Source of the DNA: Didymodactylos carnosus
Taxonomy: Eukaryota > Rotifera > Eurotatoria > Philodinida > Philodinidae
NCBI GenBank assembly: GCA_905250885.1
Contig: CAJNOQ010001938.1
Coordinates: 1-27,368, forward strand
Direction of reading: 5' to 3'
Length of the DNA: 27,368 nucleotides
Shown: in pieces, positions 7,389-15,444 of the stretch
Position numbering within the stretch: position 1 is the first letter of the stretch
Layout of the letters: every line of letters starts with the position of its first letter
Notes under the pieces: generated by a model
Told to the model about the DNA's origin: nothing
The model's database searches: none
The model's input: only the letters and a program-made list of their open reading frames with translations
Program-made: the position numbers and the translations under genes

Positions 7389-7846
7389 CTGGAATATATA
7401 TTGTGTTTGTGTATGACTTTGTTCAGTTTTGTCAAAAATTACTTTCAAAAATTAAGTTTCACACAGATACCAGTGTTTTATCGCTAATTTATCAAATTAT
7501 TTTATTGCATCAGATAGAACATTGAAGCCGCTTAGTGGACCATAAAACCAATAGCAACACACATGCCCAGACATGGCGTGTCTCACTACTGGTCATCAGT
7601 TCTACATCTCTCGCACAGTGTGTATCCAGGCGGACATGAAAAAACGAAAGCCGACCTGTCATCGATTGAAATAGCGCTATATATACTTCAAAACATGTTC
7701 TGTCTGATAACATACAATAATTTAATACTAAGCTTAACTAGTGTGGAAAAGTAGCTAATCAGAAATACGCGATAAAACACTGGTATCTGTGAGAAAATTA
7801 ATTTTTCACAAAACTGAACAAAGTCATACACAAACATAACGTACAT
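7389..7846. repeat. Inner inverted repeat and central loop of the foldback element
   Basis: The left arm (TGTGTTTGTGTATGACTTTG, CAGTGTTTTATCGC) is mirrored by the right arm (GCGATAAAACACTG, CAAAGTCATACACAAACA). The loop between about 7488 and 7764 holds two small overlapping ORFs on opposite strands without recognised motifs. Confidence 0.75.
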
Positions 7847-7867
7847 TCCAAATTTAGAGATACAGAA

Positions 7868-8245
7868 CTAATGATCACTAGTGAAACAATGTAAGACACA
7901 CATGACAACTCAACCTAACCCAACCCAGAATTTCATGGAAATATATGTTAACTACAGACATCATAACCCAACCTTACCCGACCCGGAGATATAGACCGGT
8001 TAAACAGTAGTCAGACACTACTAGAAACACAGACAACCCAACCTCACCCGGCTCACACATTTACTGATAAATATTGACTACAGACATGGCAACCTAACCT
8101 TACCCGACCTAGAGATACAGACCTATTAAACAGTAGTCAGACACTACTAGACACACACGGCAACCCAACCTCACCCGACCCAGAGGTTACGATCTATAGA
8201 GAAGACGACTCAACCGAACCTTACCTGACGGACAGAACTAGAATT
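7868..8245 (-). repeat. Right C-rich tandem array, reverse orientation
   Basis: About three diverged units carry CAACCTAACCCAACCCAG, CCCAACCTTACCCGACCC and CCAACCTCACCCGACCCAG, with spacers such as AAACAGTAGTCAGACACTAC. They are the reverse complement of the left array theme but shorter and more diverged, with their own spacer type, so the two arrays have evolved separately. Confidence 0.75.
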
Positions 8246-8343
8246 CGTCATCAGTAATGAGACACAGCAAGCAGCATAAGCAATAAGTTGACAGTACGTG
8301 ACTTTTATCGAATTCCTAAGGAGTTACTATTTGCCAGCCTCTC

Positions 8344-8460
8344 AGATCAATGGAGTGACCTTTGAATTGAAGTTGGTTTATACCACCACTACCACAGGTA
8401 GAATACTATAATTCCTGCTGTAATCTTTTTCCCTTAAGGTCAGTGGAATCTTACTGCAAG
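8344..8460. repeat. Inverted copy of segment C, part right of the insertion
   Basis: It begins with the second target duplication AGATCAAT and continues GGAGTGACC...TTGAAGTTGGTTTATACC...CCCTTAAGG, the reverse complement of segment C. It leads straight into a plus-strand Kelch frame. Confidence 0.85.
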
Positions 8461-8671
8461 CATGGCAACAGTACGTGCCTGTCATACTGCAACCGTGCTC
8501 AACACGGGCAAAGTTCTTATCACTGATGGTAGGAATACCTTGCTCAGCTATCTTGCTAGTGGTGAGATATGTGATCCGTCAACGAGCCTAAGAAGCCTGG
8601 AAAGTCGTATTGAAACTTCTCAAAGTTCGAGAAATCCCTGGGTACAAGAAAAAATCGGAGAAACAGATTAG
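8444..8671 (+). pseudogene. Kelch-repeat fragment, plus strand
   Basis: The frame reads WNLTASMATVRACHTATVLN, TGKVLITDGRNTLLSYLAS and GEICDPSTS, one Kelch blade with the start of the next. It then runs into unrelated residues and TAG at 8669-8671. The Kelch glycine pair is altered (ITDG instead of VTGG). Its 5' side is segment C, as in the minus-strand copies, so this is an inverted duplicate of the same gene part. The annotated ATG at 8462 is an internal Met of the SMAT motif and not a true start. A CAG at 8441-8443 just before TGG could be a splice acceptor. Truncated at its 3' end and very likely non-functional. Confidence 0.75.
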
Positions 8672-8891
8672 ATTTCGATGAAATCCCGAAAATCTGTAAA
8701 AATGACTGAAAATGAAGCTAAGCGAAAAAAACGCGGGAAAATTCAACAACAGTCAGGAAAATTGTTCCGGTTCAGCGAAGTCACGAAGAATACCAAGGAG
8801 GCTCAGGGGTACAATAAAATTTGAAAAAAATTGATTGCCTGTGGACGGAGCCCAGATTACAAACGTCACAAAATCTGCTGTTTCCCCCTTG
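8672..8891. other. Short intergenic stretch
   Basis: Purine-rich sequence after the Kelch fragment, with no recognisable feature before direct repeat D. Confidence 0.4.
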
Positions 8892-9070
8892 TATGTTACA
8901 CACGTTCTGTAAAAGTTTAGCGGCTATCCAATGATATATTTACTTTGTACTCTACCTGAAAGAAACATGAGAAAACTACATTTTGCGTAATCTATAGTTG
9001 GTCTTTGAGTGAGCTATCGATGAAGAAGTACGCGGATTTTGGTTACCAAAAGTACGCGAAATCACTTAAA
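8892..9070. repeat. Direct repeat D, right copy
   Basis: Same unit as 5740-5921: TATGTTACAC, AGAAACATGAGAAAA, GATGAAGAAGTACGCGGATT, ACCAAAAGTACGCGAAAT. Confidence 0.8.
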
Positions 9071-9162
9071 ACCAACTGATGTTTTACGATTTACAGAATC
9101 AGTTCTAGACAAAAAAGGAAGTAGGTCGATTATCAACCTTATGCGGCCCCTTCTATTCACGA

Positions 9163-9632
9163 CAATGTCTGTTTCCATTTAAAATTTTAAAAATCTGTCA
9201 AAATCTATTTTGGACGAAATAACTCATTTTAAACTATTTTCATGAAAAACCGAAAAATTCATATCTCACTCAAAATCGGTTAAAAATACTCAAGAATTTT
9301 AAAATATACTTTATTTTAGCGGTGGCATACCTTCTTAAAACCTTACAACTACCTTAAAACTCACAGAATATATTTTATGTCTTGAAGAGTTTTCTAAAAA
9401 TCATTAGAACTACACATAGCATAGGTTCTTTTCATACTCTGAACAGGAGCATCAGATAAAGCAGCAAAAATCAAGTATATTTTAAAAGTTTAAAATATTT
9501 TCAACCGACTTTGAATGAGAGACAAATTTTCGATTTTGCATGTAAATAGTTTAAAATGTAGTTTAAAATAAAATTTTATCGAGAGTAAGTTTTCATCAGA
9601 TTTTTAAAATTTCAAATGGAGAACAGACATTA
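9163..9632. mobile_element. Inverted-repeat (foldback/MITE-like) element, about 470 bp
   Basis: The left arm starts AATGTCTGTTTCCATTTAAA and the right arm's reverse complement starts AATGTCTGTTCTCCATTTGA. The match continues through TTTTAAAAATCTG and, less well, over about 165 bp (9163-9330 with 9465-9632). The middle is unpaired. I could not identify a target duplication, so the superfamily is unknown. Confidence 0.65.
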
Positions 9633-10267
9633 TCATAAGATTCAGAGCGATGGATATAACTTTTACAAAATAATTGGGCGCATATATTGATCTCAAAAAC
9701 TAAATATTTTTTAGTGGAAATCCACGTTGTTTATTTTGATGTAAATGTGAATATAATTGAATTTGTTATAAAATACGTGAAATACATGCATACATCGCTA
9801 ATAAGACATCTCGTATTTAGAAAGGACATAATTAACCTAGTATTAAACAAAAAAATGTATACTTCATTTTTTGTAATCTGCCATCCCTGCTCTATCGCGA
9901 CACTGGCAGACAGTCGATTCAAAAATCACCTTGAATATATAAAAGTATGACAGCAGCATACCTCAAGTACTTGGAAACCTAAAGAGTACTAATTTAGCCA
10001 ATTAAATAAAAATTTCTCCGATGTTTATGACATTATCGACGATACCTAATTAATTATTCTCGTATCTTGGAGTTAGATCATTCACTAGAGTTCAAGGATC
10101 TCTGCATCATTCCTCTAAAGTAAAAAAACTTGCTCTTAATTAGACTATCCTTGTATTAAGCACACATTTTTACGTGTGATTTAGTTAGTAACCGTAAAAA
10201 TTTTGTTTTTATAAATATTATTTTTCTTTTTTTATTATTTACAACAAAAAACAAAACAATGTATTTA
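9633..10267. other. AT-rich intergenic DNA downstream of the GPCR
   Basis: ORFs 9687-9950 (+) and 9731-9922 (-) lie on opposite strands of the same AT-rich sequence, and neither shows a domain. Apart from the polyadenylation signal near 10231 I see nothing supported. Confidence 0.5.
10231..10236 (-). promoter_or_regulatory. Polyadenylation signal AATAAA for the GPCR gene
   Basis: On the minus strand AATAAA lies about 32 bp after the GPCR stop codon, within an AT-rich 3' flank (further AAATAATA motifs nearby). Confidence 0.5.
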
Positions 10268-11839
10268 TTATCGCAGTTGGTGATTAGGTTGTAGATTAAT
10301 AATGGTTGATGCTGATAAATAAGCTGGATTTGCACTATTAATATTCCATTTTAATCGTTTAATATCAAGACGTCTCTGTTGTTTACGTTGAAATCGTTGT
10401 TTACATAATAATTTAATAAATGCTTGACGAAATTCACGAGATGTTAAAGCATAAAGTAAAAAATTTAAAGCTGAATTTGTATAACCTAACCATGTAAATA
10501 TTTTAAATAATAATTCGTGATTTGATGAACGAATAAGAAATACGCCACTTAATACTAAATAAGCAAAAAATGGTAGCCAACATGCAACAAATACACCCAT
10601 AACAATTCCTAATACTTTTGCTGCTTTTTGTTCACGAGAAAATTTAGAAAATTTTTTACCAAGATTTTTTGGTGTACGTATAAAACGATTTAATATTAAA
10701 TTTGAAAATATATGAGAATGATGTTCTCGAATGGGTCTAGAATGAATATTAATAGTTGTTGATGATGATGATGACGATGATAATTGTATTGGTTTTTGTG
10801 GCTGATATTTTCCACGATGTATTCGAAGTGTCAATATTTCAGATGATTTTTGCTGTGATTGTTGTTGTTGTTGTTGTTGTTCAACTAAATTGTAATTTTC
10901 ATATAATTCATCATCATTCTCCTGTATTAATGATATTATTGGTTTTGTATTATTATTATTTTTATCAGAATTTTCTTTTCGTACTACTGTTTGTTTTAAA
11001 CTAAATTTTGGTATTATTGTTGATGTTGATTTATAATTGATTAGACTATTGTTCATAGATTTAAAACCGGAACGAAGTGCAAGCATTTGTCGATTTGCTT
11101 CACAAAATATTCGTGCATAAACAAATACCATAACAAATAATGGTAAATAAAATGAAACCATCGATGAAAATAATATATAATAGGGATCTGACGGAAAATC
11201 ACAGCGACTACTACTACTACTACTACTACTAGTTAGTAATTTTGAAGTATTATCTAGAAGTTTATTGAATGATAAAGATGGAGTTGTAGATACTAAAAAA
11301 AAAACATTAACAAAAAAAGAAATAAAAATATTTAAATAACAATAATTTTTCATACCTATGACTGTTTTTTTAGTTGATCCCCAATAGGCAATTGTTGGAA
11401 ATGAGAGTATCGCTGAACATGTCCAAATAGCAAAAATCATATAATTCCATTTTCTTGATATTAATGAATTTGGATATAATATTGGATTTGTTATGGCAAT
11501 ATATCGATCTAATGCAATAACACATAATGCTAGAATAGATGCTGTTGATGCAAATATATCCATGGCATGCCAAAAATCACACATTAATCGTCCAAGTATC
11601 CAATAACCATTTGTAATTTCAAAAGTAAGTGCAAATGGTATAACAATACATCCCACAAGTAAATCAGCAAATGCTAATGATACAACATAATAATAAGTAG
11701 AAGAATGTAATTGATTTTCATGAAATACAGCTTTTATAACTAATAAATTACCAAATATTGTCATTATACATAGACAAAATAGAATAATGGCTAATGTTAA
11801 ATGACGCCATTCAATTGTATTTACCGTTAAATAGTTCAT
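10268..11839 (-). CDS. Class A amine-type GPCR (beta-adrenergic/octopamine-like)
   Basis: A seven-helix plasma-membrane receptor that should bind a biogenic amine and signal through a G protein. Landmarks in the 523-codon frame: TM1 with GN31; TM2 LAFAD59; TM3 with C87, amine-binding D94 and D111-R112-Y113; TM4 W139; extracellular-loop C213; TM5 with S225, S226 and S229 (catechol/phenol contacts) and P233; TM6 with W421-L-P-F-F; TM7 N459-F-L-L-Y463. TM5 and what follows (VMVFVYARIF-CEANRQ) recall beta-adrenergic and octopamine-beta receptors; dopamine-like is the alternative. The third intracellular loop is long and low-complexity (polyQ about 321-330, polySer about 354-360). C479 may be palmitoylated. 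TM7 has F460 where nearly all family members have Pro. An in-frame 63-bp stretch (11293-11355) is probably an intron, giving about 502 residues. The ATG is preceded in frame by a TAA five codons upstream, so it is the likely start unless a 5' exon exists. The N-terminus is short (about 12 residues). Confidence 0.95.
   Translation of the reverse strand: MNYLTVNTIEWRHLTLAIILFCLCIMTIFGNLLVIKAVFHENQLHSSTYYYVVSLAFADLLVGCIVIPFALTFEITNGYWILGRLMCDFWHAMDIFASTASILALCVIALDRYIAITNPILYPNSLISRKWNYMIFAIWTCSAILSFPTIAYWGSTKKTVIGMKNYCYLNIFISFFVNVFFLVSTTPSLSFNKLLDNTSKLLTSSSSSSSSRCDFPSDPYYILFSSMVSFYLPLFVMVFVYARIFCEANRQMLALRSGFKSMNNSLINYKSTSTIIPKFSLKQTVVRKENSDKNNNNTKPIISLIQENDDELYENYNLVEQQQQQQQSQQKSSEILTLRIHRGKYQPQKPIQLSSSSSSSTTINIHSRPIREHHSHIFSNLILNRFIRTPKNLGKKFSKFSREQKAAKVLGIVMGVFVACWLPFFAYLVLSGVFLIRSSNHELLFKIFTWLGYTNSALNFLLYALTSREFRQAFIKLLCKQRFQRKQQRRLDIKRLKWNINSANPAYLSASTIINLQPNHQLR
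11205..11229 (+). repeat. (TAC)n microsatellite encoding poly-Ser
   Basis: A run of CTACTACTAC repeats lies inside the GPCR gene; on the minus strand it encodes the Ser tract at residues about 204-211 of the second extracellular loop, just before C213. It is likely length-variable. Confidence 0.7.
11293..11355 (-). other. Probable 63-bp intron inside the GPCR reading frame
   Basis: On the minus strand the stretch starts GTATGAAAAA and ends in a run of T followed by AG, with almost no G or C between. Its length is a multiple of three and it has no stop, so the ORF reads through it. Read as protein it would add a hydrophobic FISFFVNVFFLV segment to the second extracellular loop, which class A receptors do not have. 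Splicing (phase 1) joins TKKTVI to VSTTPS. Confidence 0.75.
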
Positions 11840-12886
11840 GTTAACATTGCATTATTTATATTTAATAAAAACATTTTATTACACTTAATAAATTCGATAA
11901 ATAAAAACACATCTCTCTCTCTACATATATATATATATATTATAACAATTATTTTATTTTCCCTCTATAGATATATAATTGATCGTTTTAAATTATTCGA
12001 TAGTATATGATGATAGATTAGATGAATAAGAGCGAAAAATATGTACTGTACACATATAATTGAATGATTTCCAGTTGTTCCTCACCTGAATAGAGAGAGA
12101 GAGAGAGAGAAGAAGATAGAGAATCAATTATTGTTTGTCATCTAGAACAGGTGTTAGTCATTTGTGTTTCTATTTTTTTATGTGCTGACAGCGAGATGAA
12201 TAAAAAACTAAAAGAAAAAAGAAAAAAAAAAAAACTTTCTTTTTTTTGTTCTTGTTGTATTTGTTTTCTTATCCGGTTCTCTGCCTTTAAATTCCATATG
12301 TGTTAAAGATGATTTATGATTATCATTCTATTCCATCCTTTTCCGCTTTTTCTTTTTTCCGATGATGAATTCAAACACAATTACTTCTCTATTAGATATC
12401 TTTTAGTTATGATAGCTCAACATACATGCATAATCAATTGGCTTCTTTTCTCAGTGTGTGTCTATATATATAATCATATATATATATATATATAAGGAAA
12501 ATAAAGACAAATGACCTTGGGTATAGCGATGGCAATACATATTAAAACATTTGTTTTTTGAGAAAAGAACCAAGAGTACGATGAAATCATTGAATATATA
12601 TCTTTTGAAAAATGATCTTTTATCACTTTTTAAGATATGTTTTGACGTTTTATAACAGGAGAAAAGTCGATTTTTTAAAGAAAAAGAAAAAGATTCTCGT
12701 TACAATTCACCCTATTGGATATACTTTATTAAAATTAATAGTTAAAATACTCCTCTACTCATTTTTGTGGCTTTTTGTAATAAAAAAGAAGAAATAACAA
12801 AATTAAAGTAACTCGTAAGAATTGCACTCAATATGGTACTATTTTCGTTTTTGTTTCAGGTTTTTGAGTTATAATCGTGCTTTTTC
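11840..12886. other. AT-rich 5' flank of the GPCR with microsatellites
   Basis: Non-coding and probably containing the GPCR promoter and 5' UTR, but no core promoter can be fixed by eye. It holds simple repeats: (CT)n at 11912-11922 next to (AT)n at 11925-11943, (GA)n at 12092-12110, and (TA)n at 12462-12494. The small ORF 12612-12797 is lysine/phenylalanine-rich and A/T-driven; I do not accept it as a gene. Confidence 0.55.
12092..12110 (+). repeat. (GA)n microsatellite
   Basis: Nine to ten GA units after CTGAATA, upstream of the GPCR. In animals GA tracts near promoters can bind GAGA-type factors; here that is only a possibility. Confidence 0.75.
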
Positions 12887-13090
12887 CAAGGGGGAGAATA
12901 CTGATTTGAATTAATCCAAATCTTTCAGATCTTTCAAATCAAGTTGATTCAAATCAATTTAAATCAATTCAAATATTTGCAAATCAATCCAAATCTTTCA
13001 AATCTTCAAATAAAATCTGATTTGAATCTCTAAAATCTCTCCAAATCTTTTGAAATCTTCAAAATTCTCAAATCCGTTTTCTCCCCCTAG
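12887..13090. mobile_element. hAT-type MITE, 204 bp, with perfect 8-bp target duplication
   Basis: The left end CAAGGGGGAGAATACTGATT and the reverse complement of the right end CTAGGGGGAGAAAACGGATT pair over about 23 bp. The flanks GCTTTTTC at 12879-12886 and 13091-13098 are identical. A C(A/T)AGGGG end with an 8-bp duplication points to hAT. The interior is not coding and consists of degenerate AAATC/CAAATCTTTC repeats. Confidence 0.82.
12908..13075 (+). repeat. Degenerate AAATCTTTC-type short repeats inside the MITE
   Basis: Runs of TCAAATC, CAAATCTTTCA and TTCAAATCAATT occur at about 9-12-bp spacing through the element interior. Confidence 0.65.
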
Positions 13091-13098
13091 GCTTTTTC

Positions 13099-13798
13099 AT
13101 TCGAACTCAATTAACTTTATTCAGTTGAACTGGATTTTTTTAATCACACCTTTCTTTAATCTTCAGAAAAAACCCCAAGTTTTCCCATTCTGAAAGTTTT
13201 TTAATTCGAAGTCACATCTCATGAGGAAATCATTTCAAGTGTCTTCTTTATAGCAGATGAGTCAACAGAAACCAGATGTCTAGAGTACTACTCAAAAATT
13301 CTGATACAAGCAGTTTGTAGAATTTTCAATACTTGTATAGAGTAAGTTTTTACACAATTATACAAATTTTACTTTAACAAGAATTGTACAAGTTAAACAC
13401 AACAGCGTAGAAGTCAATTGATGAAATCTATGCAATTGTATGAAAAACTTGTTTGACAGGTCTGAAAATTTGAATATATTGGAAACTTAGTGTGTTCTAC
13501 AAACAGACTGTATGATAATTCGTTTATTAGAGAGCTTCAGTAATCTGGTTTAAGAAAGTCCTATCGGCTAGAACGGACATCAGTTGTTTAATGACCATAA
13601 AAAAAAGTTAATGAATCTAAAGAATTTGTTTTGTTTTTCTTTAATTTTTTGTTGTAAATGTCGAAAATGTCATATAAATTTGATAGTTCATCCTGGAGTG
13701 CTGATAATAGTCTCAATTGGTTAGAGGATAGGAGATCTTGCATCGTAGTATGTTAAACTCAATATTGGAATTTACAGTGTTAGACTACCCTTAATAAA
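13099..13798. other. AT-rich intergenic DNA, nothing supported
   Basis: No ORF with recognisable motifs, no clear repeat and no RNA gene seen between the MITE and the MULE-type element. Confidence 0.45.
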
Positions 13799-14016
13799 AT
13801 GTCAAAAAAAAAAAAAGATTGCAAAAATAATTTACACGATTTATTTTCGGTTGAGTGTTTTCTATTTTAATTAGGTTTTTTTTTCCACAGGAAAGAAAAG
13901 AAAAATATAATTTATGCCTGTATAGATAGGATTTACTTTTCATTGATTTTTTTGACGAGAAGAGAAATAATAAATAAGATTTATTTTCCAAAGAAGAATA
14001 TCACTAAGAAACAAGA

Positions 14017-14403
14017 TCTTGGGTAGATCAGTCCCTGTTTCAAGATTTCATAATGATTCATACTCAAACCTGATCGCCCTCTTTCATTATATCTATTTTA
14101 ATTATTTACTGTGCGCGTATGAGTCATAAGATAAATAGATTTCAAAACATACGGAAAAAAATATGCTATTTCCAAAATAGCTTAACAAATACAGATCAGT
14201 TAAATTTTTGTCTGATGAAAGGGTACATCTACACAATATACTGAACATAAAATGTGAAGGAACCATCTTGATCAAATGTACCATTGATAGAGAAGTGTGC
14301 GTGACAAAGCATATTTAAATTTATCTTGGCACATTTATAAAAGATCACATATACTAATAGCTTAACCTCTGTTCGAGCTATAGCTGCCAGACAGGGTAAA
14401 AAG
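14017..14403. other. Insertion of about 390 bp in the left MULE arm, unidentified
   Basis: This segment has no counterpart in the right arm, where ACGAGATCTATTCATTG is continuous. It is flanked by AAGATCT-like and AGGTCT-like sequence, but no clear terminal repeats are visible. The ORF 14102-14284 (minus) in it is not recognisable. Confidence 0.5.
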
Positions 14404-14442
14404 AGGTCTGTTCAATGTTTTGATGGGCATTGAAAATATCTC

Positions 14443-14650
14443 GTCATTTGAGCAGTGTGACTCAGTCAACGAGTGGGCAGACAACGTACTTCAAATATAC
14501 GAAGTTTGAATCTCGGCAATGGCGGTCGCGTGATAGTCTTGGACAAACTATCTAATGCTCATTGTCTCGATACCTTTGGACACAGATACAATGGGGTAAC
14601 CCGATTTCAGTGCCATTTTGACTGAAGAGATGAGAGTTAAAGTTAAAAAA
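14443..14650 (+). mobile_element. tRNA-like SINE insertion with target duplication
   Basis: The 208-bp insert starts GTCATTTGAGCAGTGTGACT, has an A-box-like TGACTCAGTCAACGAG at 14458-14473 and a B-box-like GTTTGAATCTC at 14514-14524, and ends in GTTAAAGTTAAAAAAAAA. It is flanked by AAAATATCTC (14433-14442) and AAAATGTCTC (14651-14660). The matching position in the right MULE arm lacks the insert, so the borders are independently supported. The internal promoter boxes and A-rich tail indicate a tRNA-derived SINE that moved using a LINE's machinery. Confidence 0.75.
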
Positions 14651-14792
14651 AAAATGTCTCATACCAGCATCTTTCAAGAAAGCTGGAATATCAGTATGAC
14701 CGACATGAGAATGTTGCCATAATTTCATTAAGTATTTATCCGTTATTACTTTATTTTTTTCGACATTCTGGAGTTGATACTTCAACACCATC

Positions 14793-15116
14793 TCACAATC
14801 TTGAAATTGATGCTAATGATTGTTCTATTTGTAATAAATCAATAACAACATAAATATTTGGATGTAGAGAATTTACATACGTTTTCATTCGAGAATATCG
14901 ACCTTATAAATAATTAATTATTTTTGGCGTTATATTACAATAATGATTATATATATATATGTGATGAAACTCGACTAAATGATCCATATGTATTATGATA
15001 ATAATCAATAAACCATTGAATATTTGGATTTTTTCGAGTTTACCTTGCAAGTAATGTGAAAACGAATAGTATCGACAGTCCATTATAATATGCATGAACG
15101 GAATACATTTGATAAA
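14793..15116 (-). pseudogene. MULE-type transposase remnant
   Basis: Three minus-strand pieces lie in transposase order: FYQMYSVHAYYNGLSILFVF (from 15116), which matches the conserved FYQ-Y-x-HG-x-xNG region of MULE transposases; NPNIQWFIDYYHNTYGSFSR (around 15030, another frame); and RYSRMKTYVNSLHPNIYVVI followed by DLLQIEQSLASISRL-TGA (14900-14793), like the helical C-terminal part that follows the catalytic core. The first and third pieces share a frame. The section with the last catalytic residue and the GWH-like motif is missing or unrecognisable, so it cannot be active. Confidence 0.65.
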
Positions 15117-15222
15117 AAAAATTGATAGATATATATAAAATATACCATCACACTATACCAATTTTCTTGTTGTCATACATAAACAATATTATTATACGAT
15201 GAAAAAAATGAGTGAACGAATA

Positions 15223-15444
15223 TCACCAAGTAATCCATTGTAGAGCAAAAAAAAACAATTCATCTTTTTGTTGGCTTGTAATAAATGTTTGATAATCGAA
15301 ATGGAAGTTGTTCAATTGATCGAGGAAGTGATGGACGAGTTCTATGACGTTTGTTTTCGTAAGATACTTTTTATCGTATGGATTGCTGGTAAATTGATAA
15401 CCATTGATAATCAAATTGATGATATGGGAATACTCACTCCCCAA
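15223..15444 (-). pseudogene. Possible 5' end of the MULE transposase gene
   Basis: A 73-codon frame starts at ATG 15444, just inside the right inverted repeat, and reads towards the transposase remnant. It contains NLIINGYQFTSNPYDKKYL, which faintly resembles the start of a FLYWCH zinc finger (the G-Y/F-x-Y/F part), but the W-x-C and His residues are absent. Position and direction suit the N-terminal part of the element's gene. The assignment is tentative. Confidence 0.3.

Larger units (their letters stand above)
6031..8343. mobile_element. hAT-type foldback element, 2.3 kb, with 8-bp target duplication
   Basis: The terminal inverted repeats are 27 bp (6031-6057 and 8317-8343, 24/27 identical): left CAGAGGATGGCAAATAG..., right reverse complement GAGAGGCTGGCAAATAG.... 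The flanks are perfect 8-bp duplications AGATCAAT (6023-6030 and 8344-8351). Ends of CAGAGG type and an 8-bp duplication fit the hAT superfamily. Segment C elsewhere in the window shows the same site without the insert, which defines the borders. Inside, G-rich repeats run rightward in the left arm and in reverse in the right arm. A further inverted pair (7389-7487 with 7765-7846) surrounds a central loop, so the whole element can fold back. No transposase frame is visible, so it is non-autonomous. Confidence 0.88.

Noticed and set aside
7034..7754. Small ORFs inside the foldback element as a possible transposase
   Set aside because: All are under 85 codons, overlap on both strands, and show no DDE/hAT motifs such as a C-terminal dimerisation block.
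9687..9950. 87-codon ORF downstream of the GPCR
   Set aside because: AT-driven composition, an equally long ORF on the opposite strand, no domain.
10756..11004. 82-codon plus-strand ORF
   Set aside because: Antisense shadow of the low-complexity loop of the GPCR.
11370..11573. 67-codon minus-strand ORF
   Set aside because: Alternative frame of the GPCR TM3-TM4 region.
12612..12797. 61-codon ORF upstream of the GPCR
   Set aside because: Lys/Phe/Leu-rich from A and T tracts, no motif, and flanked by microsatellites.
14552..14791. Minus ORF (NVEKNKVITDKYLMKL...) and its mirror on the plus strand at 15268-15495 as a duplicated protein gene
   Set aside because: Both lie in the paired arms of the MULE-type element, so their similarity follows from the inverted repeat; the plus copy has stops soon after the shared part. 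I cannot exclude an unknown arm-encoded peptide but see no domain.
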